In this document: one piece after another, positions 30,019-40,423 of the stretch
Numbering within the stretch: the stretch's first letter is position 1
How the letters are laid out: each line of letters opens with the position of its first letter
Assembly (NCBI GenBank): GCA_016432725.1
Contig: JACJDG010000003.1
Span: forward strand, 5,610,001 to 5,674,000
Direction of reading: 5' to 3'
From: Streptomyces sp. DHE7-1
Lineage (GTDB): Bacteria > Actinomycetota > Actinomycetes > Streptomycetales > Streptomycetaceae
Length of the DNA: 64,000 nucleotides
The notes under the pieces: model-generated
Databases searched by the model: none
What the model was told of the DNA's origin: nothing
What the model saw: the letters and a program-made list of their open reading frames with translations, nothing else
Made by a program: the position numbers and the translations under genes

Positions 30019-31956
30019 ATGTCCGCCCCCACCACCCAACGCACCAACGTCACCGAACGCGAGGCCCGCCAGGTGGCGGAGGCCGCCCGGGAACAGGACT
30101 GGCACAAGCCGAGTTTCGCCAAGGAACTGTTCCTCGGCCGCTTCCGGCTCGACCTCATCCACCCCCACCCGCTCCCCGACGCCGAGTCGGTACGGCGCGG
30201 CGAGGAGTTCCTGGCCGAACTGCGCGCCTTCTGCGAGTCGACGGTCGACTCCGCCCGCATCGAGCGCGAGGCCCGCATCCCCGACGAGGTCATCACGGGC
30301 CTGAAGGAACTCGGCGCCCTCGGCATGAAGATCGACCCGAAGTACGGCGGTCTCGGCCTGACCCAGCTCTACTACAACAAGGCGCTGGCCCTGGCCGGCT
30401 CCGCCAGCCCCGCGGTCGGCGCCCTGCTCTCCGCCCACCAGTCGATCGGCGTACCGCAGCCGCTGAAGATCTTCGGCACCCAGGAGCAGAAGGACGCCTT
30501 CCTGCCCCGCTGCGCCCGCACCGACATCTCCGCCTTCCTGCTCACCGAGCCGGACGTCGGCTCCGACCCGGCACGCCTGGCCACCACGGCCGTTCCCGAC
30601 GGCGACGACTACGTCCTCGACGGGGTCAAGCTGTGGACCACCAACGGCGTCGTCGCCGACCTGCTCGTCGTCATGGCCCGGGTGCCGAAGTCCGAGGGCC
30701 ACAAGGGTGGCATCACCGCCTTCGTGGTGGAGGCCACCGCCGAGGGCGTCACCGTCGAGAACCGCAACGCCTTCATGGGGCTGCGTGGCATCGAGAACGG
30801 CGTCACCCGCTTCCACCAGGTCCGGGTGCCCGCCGCCAACCGCATCGGCCCGGAGGGCGCGGGTCTGAAGATCGCGCTCACCACCCTCAACACCGGCCGG
30901 CTCTCGCTGCCCGCGATGTGCGCCGGAGCCGGCAAGTGGTGCCTGAAGATCGCCCGGGAGTGGGCGGCGGAGCGGGAGCAGTGGGGCAAGCCGGTCGCGC
31001 TGCACGAGGCCGTCGGCTCCAAGATCAGCTTCATCGCGGCCACCACCTTCGCCCTGGAGGCCGTGCTCGACCTGTCCTCGCAGATGGCCGACGAGGACCG
31101 CAACGACATCCGCATCGAGGCCGCCCTCGCCAAGCTCTACGGCTCCGAGATGGCCTGGCTGATGGCCGACGAGCTGGTCCAGATCCGCGGCGGCCGCGGC
31201 TACGAGACCGCCGAGTCCCTCAGGGCGCGCGGCGAGCGGGCCGTCCCCGCCGAGCAGATGCTGCGCGACCTGCGCATCAACCGCATCTTCGAGGGCTCCA
31301 CGGAGATCATGCACCTGCTGATCGCCCGCGAGGCCGTGGACGCCCACCTCTCGGTCGCCGGTGACCTCATCGACCCCGAGAAGACCCTCTCGGACAAGGC
31401 GAGGGCAGGCGCGAACGCGGGCGTCTTCTACGCCAAGTGGCTGCCGAAGCTGGTCGCGGGTCCCGGACAACTGCCTTCCTCGTACGGCGAGTTCAAGCGC
31501 GAGGTCGATCTCTCCGGCCATCTGCGCTACGTCGAGCGGCACGCCCGCAAGCTGGCCCGCTCCACCTTCTACGCCATGTCGCGCTGGCAGGGCCGGATGG
31601 AGACCAAGCAGGGCTTCCTCGGCCGGATCGTGGACATCGGCGCCGAACTGTTCGCGATGAGCGCGGCCTGTGTCCGCGCCGAGCGGCTGCGCGGCGAGGG
31701 CGACCACGGCCGCGAGGCCTACCAGCTCGCCGACGCCTTCTGCCGCCAGGCCCGCATCAGGGTCGAGGAACTCTTCGGCCGCCTGTGGGCCAACACCGAC
31801 GACATCGACCGCAAGGTGGTCGAGGGAGTCCTGGGCGGGACCTACACCTGGCTCGAGGACGGCGTCATCGACCCGTCCGGGGACGGCCCGTGGATCGCCG
31901 ACGCGACCCCCGGACCGTCCGCACGGCCGAACGAACGGCGCCCCTACGGCGCCTGA
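30019..31956 (+). CDS. Acyl-CoA dehydrogenase family protein
   Basis: A 645-residue flavoenzyme longer than the usual 380-400. The core has the family signatures FLLTEPDVGSDPA, LDGVKLWTTNG, AFMGLRGIENG and the C-terminal catalytic and FAD region QIRGGRGYETAESL with RINRIFEGSTEIMHL. About 200 additional C-terminal residues are helical, as in very-long-chain type enzymes and DUF-extended actinobacterial forms. It should oxidise acyl-CoA esters to enoyl-CoA in the cytosol. GAGGTGAGCCTCA precedes the ATG. A convergent hairpin follows. Confidence 0.9.
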   Translation: MSAPTTQRTNVTEREARQVAEAAREQDWHKPSFAKELFLGRFRLDLIHPHPLPDAESVRRGEEFLAELRAFCESTVDSARIEREARIPDEVITGLKELGALGMKIDPKYGGLGLTQLYYNKALALAGSASPAVGALLSAHQSIGVPQPLKIFGTQEQKDAFLPRCARTDISAFLLTEPDVGSDPARLATTAVPDGDDYVLDGVKLWTTNGVVADLLVVMARVPKSEGHKGGITAFVVEATAEGVTVENRNAFMGLRGIENGVTRFHQVRVPAANRIGPEGAGLKIALTTLNTGRLSLPAMCAGAGKWCLKIAREWAAEREQWGKPVALHEAVGSKISFIAATTFALEAVLDLSSQMADEDRNDIRIEAALAKLYGSEMAWLMADELVQIRGGRGYETAESLRARGERAVPAEQMLRDLRINRIFEGSTEIMHLLIAREAVDAHLSVAGDLIDPEKTLSDKARAGANAGVFYAKWLPKLVAGPGQLPSSYGEFKREVDLSGHLRYVERHARKLARSTFYAMSRWQGRMETKQGFLGRIVDIGAELFAMSAACVRAERLRGEGDHGREAYQLADAFCRQARIRVEELFGRLWANTDDIDRKVVEGVLGGTYTWLEDGVIDPSGDGPWIADATPGPSARPNERRPYGA

Positions 31957-31973
31957 ACATCCCGCCCCGGACC

Positions 31974-32004
31974 GGGCACCTGGGCTCAGACGCCCCAGGT
32001 GCCC
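31974..32004. terminator. Convergent stem-loop at the acyl-CoA dehydrogenase/secreted protein junction
   Basis: An 11-bp perfect stem (31974-31984 with 31994-32004) has a 9-base loop. One arm overlaps the last codons of the secreted protein gene, whose stop is at 31986-31988. It can serve both convergent genes. Confidence 0.55.
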
Positions 32005-32455
32005 TGGTTCGAGGCGCAGTTCCAGCCCGTGCCCTTCAGGGTGAACTTCACCTTGTAGGAACGGGTGTTGAGCAGGTGCGTGGGCACCTTCACCCGAGGC
32101 TGGTCTTCTTCTTGAGCGTCGTGGTGTACACGGCCACCGTCTTGGTCGTGTTCCTGGTGACCTTGCCGCCCTTCGCCTTGGCCGTGCCGAAGCGGATGTT
32201 GCGGACGTTCGTCACGGTGAACGTGACCTTCGAGAAGCTCTTCGTGGTGCTCTTGTTCTTGATCCCGAAGTACAGGCCGCCGTTGGTCACCCAGCCGTGC
32301 GAGTCGACGTAGAAGCGGCTCGGGTAGACCAGGTCGACCGGGCAGCCGGAACTGGCCGCCGTCGCGGCGGATGCGACACCGCCCAGACCGAGCTGAGCGG
32401 CGGTGAAGACCCCCGCCGCCGCCAGGACGGTCGCGGTCGTGCGCATGCGGTTCAT
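31986..32455 (-). CDS. Small secreted protein of unknown function
   Basis: A signal peptide (NRMRTTATVLAAAGVFTAAQ, cleavage after ASA or ATA) leads a mature domain of about 125 residues. The latter contains CPVDLVYPSRFYVDS, GLYFGIKNKSTT and SKVTFTVTNVRN, suggesting a beta-rich extracellular fold, and ends with KFTLKGTGWNCASNQGTWGV. One base is missing at 32093-32095; restored, the length is 156 residues. Two cysteines (near CPVD and NCAS) could form a disulphide. GGAGGAGAGAAACC precedes the ATG. Function not recognised. Confidence 0.78.
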
Positions 32456-32723
32456 CGTGGTTTCTCTCCTCCCCTGTGAGCCACCAGGACGTGGCACCAG
32501 CGGGCAGAATGCCATGAGCGCGGGCCCCACGCCCGGGAATTCACCCGGTCCGGCGGTACGCGCGGTCGCGCCGTTGACACCCCCGGCACGGACGATGCTC
32601 ACGCCGGCCCCGCATCAGGAGGGACGAGGACGAGCACCGCATCCGGCGACGAAAAACGGGGACGCGCCCCTTCATGGGGGACGCCCTGTCCGGACGGCCG
32701 CGGCTTGCGGCGACAATGGGGGG

Positions 32724-33989
32724 ATGACCGACAGTCCCGCCAGCCCCGCGCCCCTCGCCGACCCGCACCTCGTGTACGACCCGCTCGCGGGAGACGGCCC
32801 GAAGGACGTGGTGATCCTCGGTTCCACCGGGTCCATCGGAACCCAGGCCATCGACCTCGTGCTGCGCCATCCGGACCGCTTCCGGGTCACCGCCCTCTCC
32901 GCGAACGGCGCCCGCCCGGCCCTGCTCGCCGAGCAGGCGCACCGCCTGCGGGCGCGGACCGTCGCGGTCGCCCGCGAGGACGCGGTGCCGGCCCTGCGCG
33001 AGGCGCTGACCGCGCTCTACGGCGCCTCGGAGCCGCAGCCCGAGATCGTCGCCGGACCGGACGCGGCCGCCCAGCTCGCGGCCTCCGACTGCCACACCGT
33101 GCTGAACGGCATCACCGGGTCCATCGGACTCGCGCCCACCCTGGCCGCCCTGGAGGCGGGCCGCACCCTCGCGCTCGCCAACAAGGAGTCGCTGATCGTC
33201 GGCGGCCCGCTGGTCAAGGCGCTCGCCAAGCCCGGGCAGATCATCCCGGTCGACTCCGAGCACGCCGCGCTGTTCCAGGCCCTCGCCGCCGGCACCCGCG
33301 CCGACGTGCGCAAGCTCGTCGTCACCGCGTCCGGCGGCCCGTTCCGCGGCCGGACCAGGGCGGAGCTGGCGGACGTCACCGTCGAGGACGCCCTCGCGCA
33401 CCCGACCTGGGCCATGGGCCCGGTGATCACGATCAACTCGGCGACCCTCGTCAACAAGGGCCTGGAAGTCATCGAGGCGCACCTGCTCTACGACATTCCC
33501 TTCGACCGCATTGAGGTCGTCGTGCACCCGCAGTCGTATGTCCACTCGATGGTCGAGTTCACCGACGGATCCACGATCGCCCAGGCGACGCCCCCCGACA
33601 TGCGCGGGCCCATCGCCATCGGTCTGGGCTGGCCCGAACGCGTCCCGGACGCGGCGCCCGCCTTCGACTGGAGCAAGGCCTCCACGTGGGAGTTCCTCCC
33701 GCTCGACGACGAGGCCTTCCCCTCGGTGAACCTCGCCCGTCACGTGGGGCGGCTCGCGGGCACCGCCCCGGCGGTGTTCAATGCCGCCAACGAGGAATGC
33801 GTCGAGGCCTTCCGCAGCGGCGCACTGCCCTTCAACGGGATCATGGAGACCGTCACCCGGGTCGTCGAGGAGCACGGCACCCCGGTCACGGGAACCTCAC
33901 TCACCGTGTCGGACGTCCTCGAAGCGGAGACCTGGGCGCGGGCCCGGGCCCGCGCACTGACAGACCGGACCGCGGAGGCGCGTGCATGA
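32724..33989 (+). CDS. dxr: 1-deoxy-D-xylulose-5-phosphate reductoisomerase
   Basis: A 421-residue enzyme that converts DXP to 2-C-methylerythritol 4-phosphate with NADPH, the committed step of the MEP isoprenoid route. The cofactor motif ILGSTGSIGTQAIDL is N-terminal. Substrate and metal motifs are ALANKESLIVGGPLV, VDSEHAAL and MGPVITINSATLVNKGLEVI. A 24-residue actinobacterial extension precedes the core. The ATG at 32724 is preceded by a G-rich stretch. Upstream, TTGACA at 32574-32579 could be a -35 hexamer but no good -10 was found. Its TGA overlaps the ATG of the next gene, so both are translationally coupled. Confidence 0.95.
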   Translation: MTDSPASPAPLADPHLVYDPLAGDGPKDVVILGSTGSIGTQAIDLVLRHPDRFRVTALSANGARPALLAEQAHRLRARTVAVAREDAVPALREALTALYGASEPQPEIVAGPDAAAQLAASDCHTVLNGITGSIGLAPTLAALEAGRTLALANKESLIVGGPLVKALAKPGQIIPVDSEHAALFQALAAGTRADVRKLVVTASGGPFRGRTRAELADVTVEDALAHPTWAMGPVITINSATLVNKGLEVIEAHLLYDIPFDRIEVVVHPQSYVHSMVEFTDGSTIAQATPPDMRGPIAIGLGWPERVPDAAPAFDWSKASTWEFLPLDDEAFPSVNLARHVGRLAGTAPAVFNAANEECVEAFRSGALPFNGIMETVTRVVEEHGTPVTGTSLTVSDVLEAETWARARARALTDRTAEARA

Positions 33990-35290
33990 CGACCTTGATG
34001 TTCATCCTCGGCATAGTGGTCTTCGCGGTCGGCCTGCTCGTCTCCATCGCATGGCACGAGCTGGGTCACCTGTCCACGGCCAAGCTCTTCGGCATCCGCG
34101 TCCCGCAGTACATGGTCGGCTTCGGCCCGACCATCTGGTCGCGCCGGAAGGGCGAGACCGAGTACGGCATCAAGGCCGTCCCGCTCGGCGGCTACATCCG
34201 CATGATCGGCATGTTCCCGCCCGACGACGCCGGCCGGGTCTCCGCCCGCTCCACCTCCCCGTGGCGCGGCATGATCGAGGACGCCCGCTCCGCCGCCTTC
34301 GAGGAGCTGAAGGAGGGCGACGAGACGCGGATGTTCTACACGCGCAAGCCGTGGAAGCGCGTCATCGTCATGTTCGCGGGCCCGTTCATGAACCTGGTGC
34401 TCGCGATCGGCCTGTTCCTCACCGTGCTGATGGGCTTCGGCATCCAGCAGCAGACCACCACCGTCGCCTCCGTCTCGCCCTGCGTCATCGCCCAGAGCGA
34501 GAACCGCGACAGCTGCAAGAAGTCCGACCCCGCCTCACCGGCGGCGGCCGCCGGCATGAAGAACGGCGACCGCATCGTCTCGTTCGCCGGCACGCCGACC
34601 AGGGACTGGAATACCCTCTCCGACCTCATCCGGGACAGCGCGGGCAAGGACGTGGCGATCGTCGTCGACCGCAAGGGCCGGGAACTGACCCTGCACGCGA
34701 AGATCGCCACGAACCAGGTGGCCAAGAAGGACTCCAGCGGAACCTACGTCCAGGGGAAGTACGTCAAGGCGGGCTTCCTCGGCTTCAGCTCCGCCACCGG
34801 TGTCGTCAAGCAGGACTTCGGCCAGTCCGTGACCTGGATGACCGACCGGGTGGGCGACGCCGTCGACTCGCTCATCGCCCTGCCCGGCAAGATCCCCGCC
34901 CTGTGGGACGCCGCCTTCGGCGACGGCCCGCGCGAACCGGACTCCCCGATGGGCATCGTCGGCGCGGCCCGGGTCACCGGCGAGATCGCCACGCTGGACA
35001 TCCCGGCCTCGCAGCAGCTGGCCATGGCCGTGTTCGTGGTCGCCGGGTTCAACCTCTCCCTGTTCCTGTTCAACATGCTCCCGCTGCTCCCGCTCGACGG
35101 CGGGCACATCGCGGGCGCCCTGTGGGAGTCGCTGCGGCGCGGCGTGGCCCGCGTGCTGCGCCGCCCGGACCCGGGCCCCTTCGACGTGGCGAAGCTGATG
35201 CCGGTGGCCTACGTGGTCGCGGGGATCTTCGTCTGCTTCACGATCCTCGTGCTGATCGCCGACGTCGTTAACCCGGTGAAAATTTCCTAG
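33986..35290 (+). CDS. Site-2 protease (RseP/Rip1-type M50 zinc metalloprotease)
   Basis: A 434-residue intramembrane protease. The zinc-binding HELGH is in the first helix (SIAWHELGHLSTAKLFGI), the PDZ domain spans about residues 170-260 (AGMKNGDRIVSFAGTPT), and the distal zinc ligand motif is NMLPLLPLDGGH. It cleaves membrane-embedded anti-sigma factors or other substrates. Its ATG overlaps the dxr stop (ATGA). Gene order dxr - protease - ispG is widely conserved in actinobacteria. A strong hairpin follows. Confidence 0.95.
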   Translation: MTTLMFILGIVVFAVGLLVSIAWHELGHLSTAKLFGIRVPQYMVGFGPTIWSRRKGETEYGIKAVPLGGYIRMIGMFPPDDAGRVSARSTSPWRGMIEDARSAAFEELKEGDETRMFYTRKPWKRVIVMFAGPFMNLVLAIGLFLTVLMGFGIQQQTTTVASVSPCVIAQSENRDSCKKSDPASPAAAAGMKNGDRIVSFAGTPTRDWNTLSDLIRDSAGKDVAIVVDRKGRELTLHAKIATNQVAKKDSSGTYVQGKYVKAGFLGFSSATGVVKQDFGQSVTWMTDRVGDAVDSLIALPGKIPALWDAAFGDGPREPDSPMGIVGAARVTGEIATLDIPASQQLAMAVFVVAGFNLSLFLFNMLPLLPLDGGHIAGALWESLRRGVARVLRRPDPGPFDVAKLMPVAYVVAGIFVCFTILVLIADVVNPVKIS

Positions 35291-35304
35291 CCACCGGATG
35301 GTGG

Positions 35305-35337
35305 AGGCGGCCCGGGACACTCCGTCCCGGGCCGCCT
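35305..35337 (+). terminator. Stem-loop terminator after the site-2 protease gene
   Basis: A perfect 14-bp stem (35305-35318 with 35324-35337) with a 5-base loop, followed by T and C residues. It indicates that ispG has its own promoter; a TAATCT at 35390-35395 is a possible -10 but lacks a clear -35. Confidence 0.8.
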
Positions 35338-35459
35338 TCCGTCCGGTGTGTTTGCCGGGTGGGATGTGCCCGCGCCCGGGCCCGTGCCGTAATCTCGAAG
35401 CCTGGAGCCCGCCGATCACGGGACCGGATGTTGATCCACGACTTGGGGTTGCACAGCAG

Positions 35460-36616
35460 ATGACTGCGATTTCTCTCGGCATGCCGTCCGTTCCGACCAA
35501 GCTCGCCGAGCGCCGGAAGAGCCGGCAGATCCAGGTCGGTACCGTGGCGGTCGGCGGGGACGCGCCCGTCTCGGTGCAGTCGATGACCACGACCCGTACG
35601 TCCGACGTGGGCGCGACCCTGCAGCAGATCGCGGAGCTGACCGCGTCCGGCTGCCAGATCGTCCGGGTGGCCTGCCCCACGCAGGACGACGCCGACGCGC
35701 TGGCGACCATCGCCCGCAAGTCGCAGATCCCGGTGATCGCGGACATCCACTTCCAGCCCAAGTACGTCTTCGCCGCCATCGAGGCCGGCTGCGCCGCCGT
35801 CCGCGTCAACCCGGGCAACATCAAGCAGTTCGACGACAAGGTCAAGGAGATCGCGCGGGCCGCCAAGGACCACGGCACGCCGATCCGGATCGGCGTCAAC
35901 GCCGGCTCCCTGGACCGGCGGCTGCTGCAGAAGTACGGCAAGGCCACCCCGGAGGCCCTGGTCGAGTCGGCGCTGTGGGAGGCGTCCCTCTTCGAGGAGC
36001 ACGACTTCCGCGACATCAAGATCTCCGTCAAGCACAACGACCCGGTCGTGATGATCGAGGCCTACAAGCAGCTCGCCGCCCAGTGCGACTACCCGCTGCA
36101 CCTCGGCGTCACCGAGGCGGGCCCCGCCTTCCAGGGCACCATCAAGTCGGCCGTCGCCTTCGGCGCCCTGCTCTCCCAGGGCATCGGCGACACCATCCGC
36201 GTCTCCCTGTCCGCGCCTCCCGTGGAGGAGGTCAAGGTCGGCAACCAGATCCTGGAGTCCCTCAACCTCAAGCAGCGCGGCCTGGAGATCGTCTCCTGTC
36301 CGTCCTGCGGCCGCGCCCAGGTCGACGTCTACAAGCTCGCCGAGGAAGTCACCGCCGGACTGACCGGCATGGAGGTCCCGCTGCGCGTGGCCGTCATGGG
36401 CTGCGTCGTCAACGGACCCGGCGAGGCCCGCGAGGCCGACCTCGGCGTCGCCTCCGGCAACGGCAAGGGCCAGATCTTCGTCAAGGGCGAGGTCATCAAG
36501 ACCGTCCCGAGTCCAAGATCGTGGAGACCCTCATCGAGGAGGCCATGAAGCTCGCCGAGGCCATGGAGGCCGACGGCGTGGCCTCCGGCGAGCCCGAGGT
36601 CTCGGTGGCGGGCTGA
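35460..36616 (+). CDS. ispG: 4-hydroxy-3-methylbut-2-en-1-yl diphosphate synthase
   Basis: A 385-residue iron-sulphur enzyme that makes HMBPP from methylerythritol cyclodiphosphate in the MEP route. Landmarks are PVSVQSMTTTRTSDV near the N-terminus, VRVNPGNIK, HLGVTEAGP and the cluster cysteines CPSCGR and GCVVNGPGEAREADLG. One base is missing in the C run at 36506-36508 (IKTVPESKIVETL); without repair the last 35 residues are lost. It is the third of three MEP/protease genes in a row. Confidence 0.95.
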
Positions 36617-36797
36617 GCCCCGCGCACACCGGCCCGGCAGGCCCCGGCCGGCTCCTTCCTTCCGCGCGCCCCGCGCCGGGCCCGCACCGGAACGTCCTGC
36701 CGGACGCGCCCGGGCGGGACCGGCGCGGGGCGTCCGGGCGTCACCGCCGAACCCGGGTACCACCGCCGGCCGGGCGGGGAACCGGGGTCCTCACGCC

Positions 36798-38647
36798 TCA
36801 TGCCTCACGTTCGCCCCGGGTCGGGTCCTGCACCGGAGCGTCCTCCTGGACCGAGCCGGGGGCGGCGCGGTCCGGGGCGGCCGGGCTGTAGGGGGACTGC
36901 GGGGGCGGCGGGGGACTCAGGTCGCCGGGGGCGCCCGCGCCGGCGGCCGGCAGCCGCAGCGCGAGCAGGGCGACGTCGTCACCGCTCGGCCCTATCCGTT
37001 TCAGCAGCTCGTCGCAGAAGTCGTCCACGGTGCCCTGGTCCAGCCGCCCGGCCAGCATCGCGGCGTGGTGGCGCAGCCTGGCCATGCCGAGGTCGATCGG
37101 CCGGTGCCGGCTCTCCACCAGACCGTCGGTGTAGAGCAGCAGCGTGCACTCGGCCGGCAGCTCCTCGGCGGCGTCCGGCCAGCTCAGGCCCAGGTGCAGC
37201 GTGGCGCTCATGCCGATCAGCGGGCCGTGCCCGCCGGTCAGGAACCGCGCGTCGCCCCCGCGGGTCACCAGCAGCGGCGGCGGGTGCCCGGCGTTCACCC
37301 AGCGCAGCCGCCAGGGCCCGCCCTCGGGACCCTCGATCCGCGCGAAGAGCAGCGTGGCCATGGGGGCGTCGCTGGTGTTCGTCACCGCCTCGTCGAGGCG
37401 GCGCATGATCACGCTGGGCGGCTCCCGGTCGACCCAGGCCAGCCCCCGCAGCATGTTGCGGACCTCGGCCATGTGGGCGGCGGCCTTCAGGTCGTGCCCC
37501 ACCACGTCCCCGATCACCAGGGCCAGCACCCCGTCGCCGAGCAGGAAGGCGTCGTACCAGGCGCCGCCGATCTCCATCGCCCGCTGCGCGGGCAGGTAGC
37601 GCGCGGCCATCCGCAGATGGTCCACCTGGGGCAGCGGGGCCAGCAACTGGCGCTGCATGGTCGCGGCGACGTTGCGCTGCTCCTCGTAGAGCCGCTCGTT
37701 GTCCAGCACCAGCGCCACCCGCCAGCCCAGGTCGGCGAGGAGCCGTACCTCGGCGTCGGTGAACGCGGGGAGGCGTCGGCGCGGCCGACGGTCAGCATCC
37801 CGTAGTGGTGCCGGCGGGCGCGCAGCGGCACCACGACGGCCGAGTGACCGCCGAGCCGCTCGAACAGCGGCCCGTGGGTCGCGGCGAGCGGGGCGTCCCC
37901 GTCCCGCAGCTCCTCCGCGACGAGCAGCATGGGCTCCTCCTCGTCGGTCGCCCGCGCCAGCGCCCGCCGCGTCATGGGCGGCAACGGTGGCAGCGGCCCC
38001 TCCAGCCGCTTCGCCCGTCGCGGGTGCGCGGGACAGCGGACGGCGACCCGCTCCAGCGCGCCCGTGCGCTCCGAGCGCAGGGCCACCGCGGCCCAGTCGC
38101 CCAGCTCCGGGACGAGCATCCGCAGCACCCGGCGCATCTGGCCGGTCGGGTTCCGGGCCGAGATCAGCACCGAGGAGATCTTCGACACCAGGTTCAGCCG
38201 GGCCGTGAGCTCCTCCAGGGCGCCGGTGCGCGCCGCCGCCCGCCGCTCGGCCTCCCGGTGCAGGCTGAAGTCGCTGAAGACGATCGCCAGCCCCGCCCTG
38301 CGGCCCGCCAGCCGCAGGGGAGTGGTCGCCCAGATGATCGGCACGGTCGTGCCGTCGGCCCGCAGGAAGTACTCCTCGCTGCCCTGCCCGACGGAGCGGT
38401 TGTCGTGCAGCGGAGCCCGCATCAGGCACTGCTCGCGGGGCACCTCGCCGCCGTCGGGACGGCGGTGCAGCAGGTCGTGCGCGTCCTGGCCGAGCATCTC
38501 GCCGGCCACCCGGCCCAGGAGCTGCTCCGCCCACGGGTTGACGTACGTGATGCGCCCGGCCAGGTCGATGGTGAAGACACCGGTGCCCAGGTCGCGCAGG
38601 ATCGCGTGCGGGAGCCCCGGCTCACGGCTCGCGTCAGCCCCGCTCAT
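36798..38647 (-). CDS. PAS-GAF-SpoIIE serine phosphatase
   Basis: Restored length is 616 residues after one missing base in the G/C run at 37767-37770. A PAS domain (about 15-130; FTIDLAGRITYVNPWAEQLL), a GAF-like domain (about 150-330; LVPELGDWAAVALRSE) and a PP2C SpoIIE domain (about 390-560; EIGGAWYDAFLLGDGVLALV, GDVVGHDLKAAAHMA, WVNAGHPPPLL) are in order. A P-rich tail follows. Such phosphatases act on phosphorylated anti-anti-sigma factors and are numerous in Streptomyces; no partner gene adjoins. The ATG at 38647 is clear. The 264-base divergent gap contains an A+T-rich stretch near 38745-38770 that may be its promoter. Confidence 0.9.
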
Positions 38648-38911
38648 GCGCTCACGCCCTCGTCGTCGTCACGGACGGCCGTCCGGTGTTCCGGTACCGC
38701 GCGTTCCGGCACCGCACCCATCGCGTTCCCGCCGACGCCCGAAAAATAGGTTCTTAGGGCATTTTCGCCTTCTCCCGCGGACCGCTCCGTCTCCGCCACG
38801 GCGTGTCGCCGCCCGCCCCCTGCCCGCCCGGGTCCGCCACCGGGGGCGGCGCCGCCAGGAATCCGCAGGTACAGTGCGGAGATCAGCAGAACCCCAGCGT
38901 GAGGCCCGCCC

Positions 38912-39760
38912 GTGTTGACCCAGACCACCTCCCGGGTGCTCGAACCGAGCGACCTTGACGCCGCGCTCGCCGTGCTCCACCGCGAGCCGGTCGCGAACGC
39001 CTTCGTGACCTCCCGGGTGCAGGTCGCGGGCCTCGACCCCTGGCGGCTCGGCGGCGAGATGTGGGGCTGGTACGAGGACGGCATGCTCACGTCCCTCTGC
39101 TACGCCGGCGCCAACCTCGTCCCCATCTGCGCCACCCCGCGCGCGGTGCGCGCCTTCGCCGACCGCGCCCGCAGGGCCGGCCGCCGCTGCTCCTCCATCG
39201 TCGGTCCCGCCGAGTCCACCGCCCAGCTGTGGCGTCTGCTCGAACCCCACTGGGGCCCGGCCCGCGAGGTCCGCGCCCAGCAGCCCCTGATGGTCACCGA
39301 CCGCATGCCCGACGGCATCTCCCCGGATCCCCGCGTCCGCCGCATCCGCAAGGACGAGATGGAGACGATCATGCCGGCGTGCGTGGCGATGTTCACCGAG
39401 GAGGTCGGGGTGTCCCCGCTGGCCGGGGACGGCGGCCTGCTCTACCAGGCACGGGTCGCCGAACTCGTCGGCTCCGGCCGCTCCTTCGCCCGCCTCGATG
39501 AGCACGGCAAGGTCGTCTTCAAGGCGGAGATCGGCGCGGCGACCCCCCAGGCCTGCCAGATCCAGGGCGTGTGGGTCGCCCCCGAGTACCGGGGGAGGGG
39601 CCTGGCGGCGCCCGGCATGGCGGCGGTGCTGCGCTACGCCCTGGCCGACGTGGCGCCCGTGGTCAGCCTCTACGTGAACGACTTCAACACCGCGGCGCGG
39701 CGCACGTACCGCCGGGTGGGCTTCCAAGAGGTGGGAGCCTTCATGAGCATCCTCTTCTGA
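38912..39760 (+). CDS. GNAT-family N-acetyltransferase (DUF4081 N-terminal domain)
   Basis: A 282-residue protein. The N-terminal half contains EPSDLDAALAVLHREPVANA and WGWYEDGMLTSLCYAGAN, the pattern of an actinobacterial DUF4081 domain. The C-terminal half is a GNAT fold with IQGVWVAPEYRGRGLAAPGM (acetyl-CoA pyrophosphate loop) and YVNDFNTAARRTYRRVGFQE. It acetylates an unknown amine. GTG at 38912 (or TTG 38915). The next GNAT gene begins 20 bases after the stop. Confidence 0.9.
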   Translation: MLTQTTSRVLEPSDLDAALAVLHREPVANAFVTSRVQVAGLDPWRLGGEMWGWYEDGMLTSLCYAGANLVPICATPRAVRAFADRARRAGRRCSSIVGPAESTAQLWRLLEPHWGPAREVRAQQPLMVTDRMPDGISPDPRVRRIRKDEMETIMPACVAMFTEEVGVSPLAGDGGLLYQARVAELVGSGRSFARLDEHGKVVFKAEIGAATPQACQIQGVWVAPEYRGRGLAAPGMAAVLRYALADVAPVVSLYVNDFNTAARRTYRRVGFQEVGAFMSILF

Positions 39761-39780
39761 GGCCCCTGTACCCTCCCCGC

Positions 39781-40310
39781 ATGGACCTCGTGATCGGCCC
39801 CCTGGACCTCGCAGCCCACGTCGACGAGGCCCTGTCCGTCCAGGCCCTCGCCTTCGGACTGGGCCCGGAGGAAGTGGCCGTACGCCGCCAGATCGTCCAG
39901 CGCCACATGCAGTACCCGGGCGCCCGGGCCCTCGGGGCGACGACCGGGCAGGGCCACCTCGTCGGCTTCGTCTACGGCATGCCCAACTCCCGCGGCCACT
40001 GGTGGTCCACCGTCGTGGAGCCCTACCTCCGCGCCGTGCGGAACGAGTTCTGGCTGGACGACTCCTTCGTCATCACCGAACTGCACGTCCACCCCGACCA
40101 CCAGAACCGGGGCGTCGGCCGCCGCCTGATCACCACCATCACCGACGGCGCCGACGAACCCCGCTCGATCCTCTCCGCGATCGACGTCGAGAGTCCCGCC
40201 CGCGGCCTCTACCACTCCCTCGGCTACATCGACCTCGCCCGCCAGGTGCACTTCCCGAGCGCCGCCAAGCCGTACGCCGTGATGGGCGCCCCCTGCCGCT
40301 GCGCAGGTGA
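39781..40310 (+). CDS. GNAT-family N-acetyltransferase
   Basis: A 176-residue acetyltransferase with FVITELHVHPDHQNRGVGRR (binding loop) and PARGLYHSLGYIDLARQVHF. One base is missing in the C run at 40289-40293; restored, it ends YAVMGAPLPLRR at the TGA 40308-40310. As read, the frame would run into proS. It follows the first GNAT gene by 20 bases, so both are probably co-transcribed. Substrate unknown. Confidence 0.87.
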
Positions 40311-40364
40311 TAACCGATTTCCACCGGCACAGCCCGCCCGGCTAACCTCCTATGCCATAACCCT

Positions 40365-40395
40365 CCCCCACTCCCGGCTCCGCCCGAGCGGGGGG
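40365..40395 (+). repeat. C5/G6 hairpin of a Streptomyces intergenic-repeat type, before proS
   Basis: CCCCC-A-CTC pairs with GAG-C-GGGGG around a 14-base loop, ending 28 bases before the proS ATG. The consensus form (CTCCCCCA...CTCGGCT(C/T)CGC...GAGCGGGGGGAC) resembles a short extragenic element that I recall as widespread in Streptomyces genomes. It could act as a terminator for the GNAT pair or as an attenuator before proS. Confidence 0.5.
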
Positions 40396-40423
40396 ACCAC
40401 CATCCGGCAGGAGTACGACAACC

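Noticed and set aside
32574..32602. TTGACA as a full dxr promoter
   Set aside because: The -35 hexamer is perfect, but no acceptable -10 lies 16-19 bases downstream, so only the hexamer is noted in the dxr entry.
40311..40423. A T-box-like leader before proS
   Set aside because: The gap is too short, and no T-box consensus or specifier stem is visible, only one hairpin.
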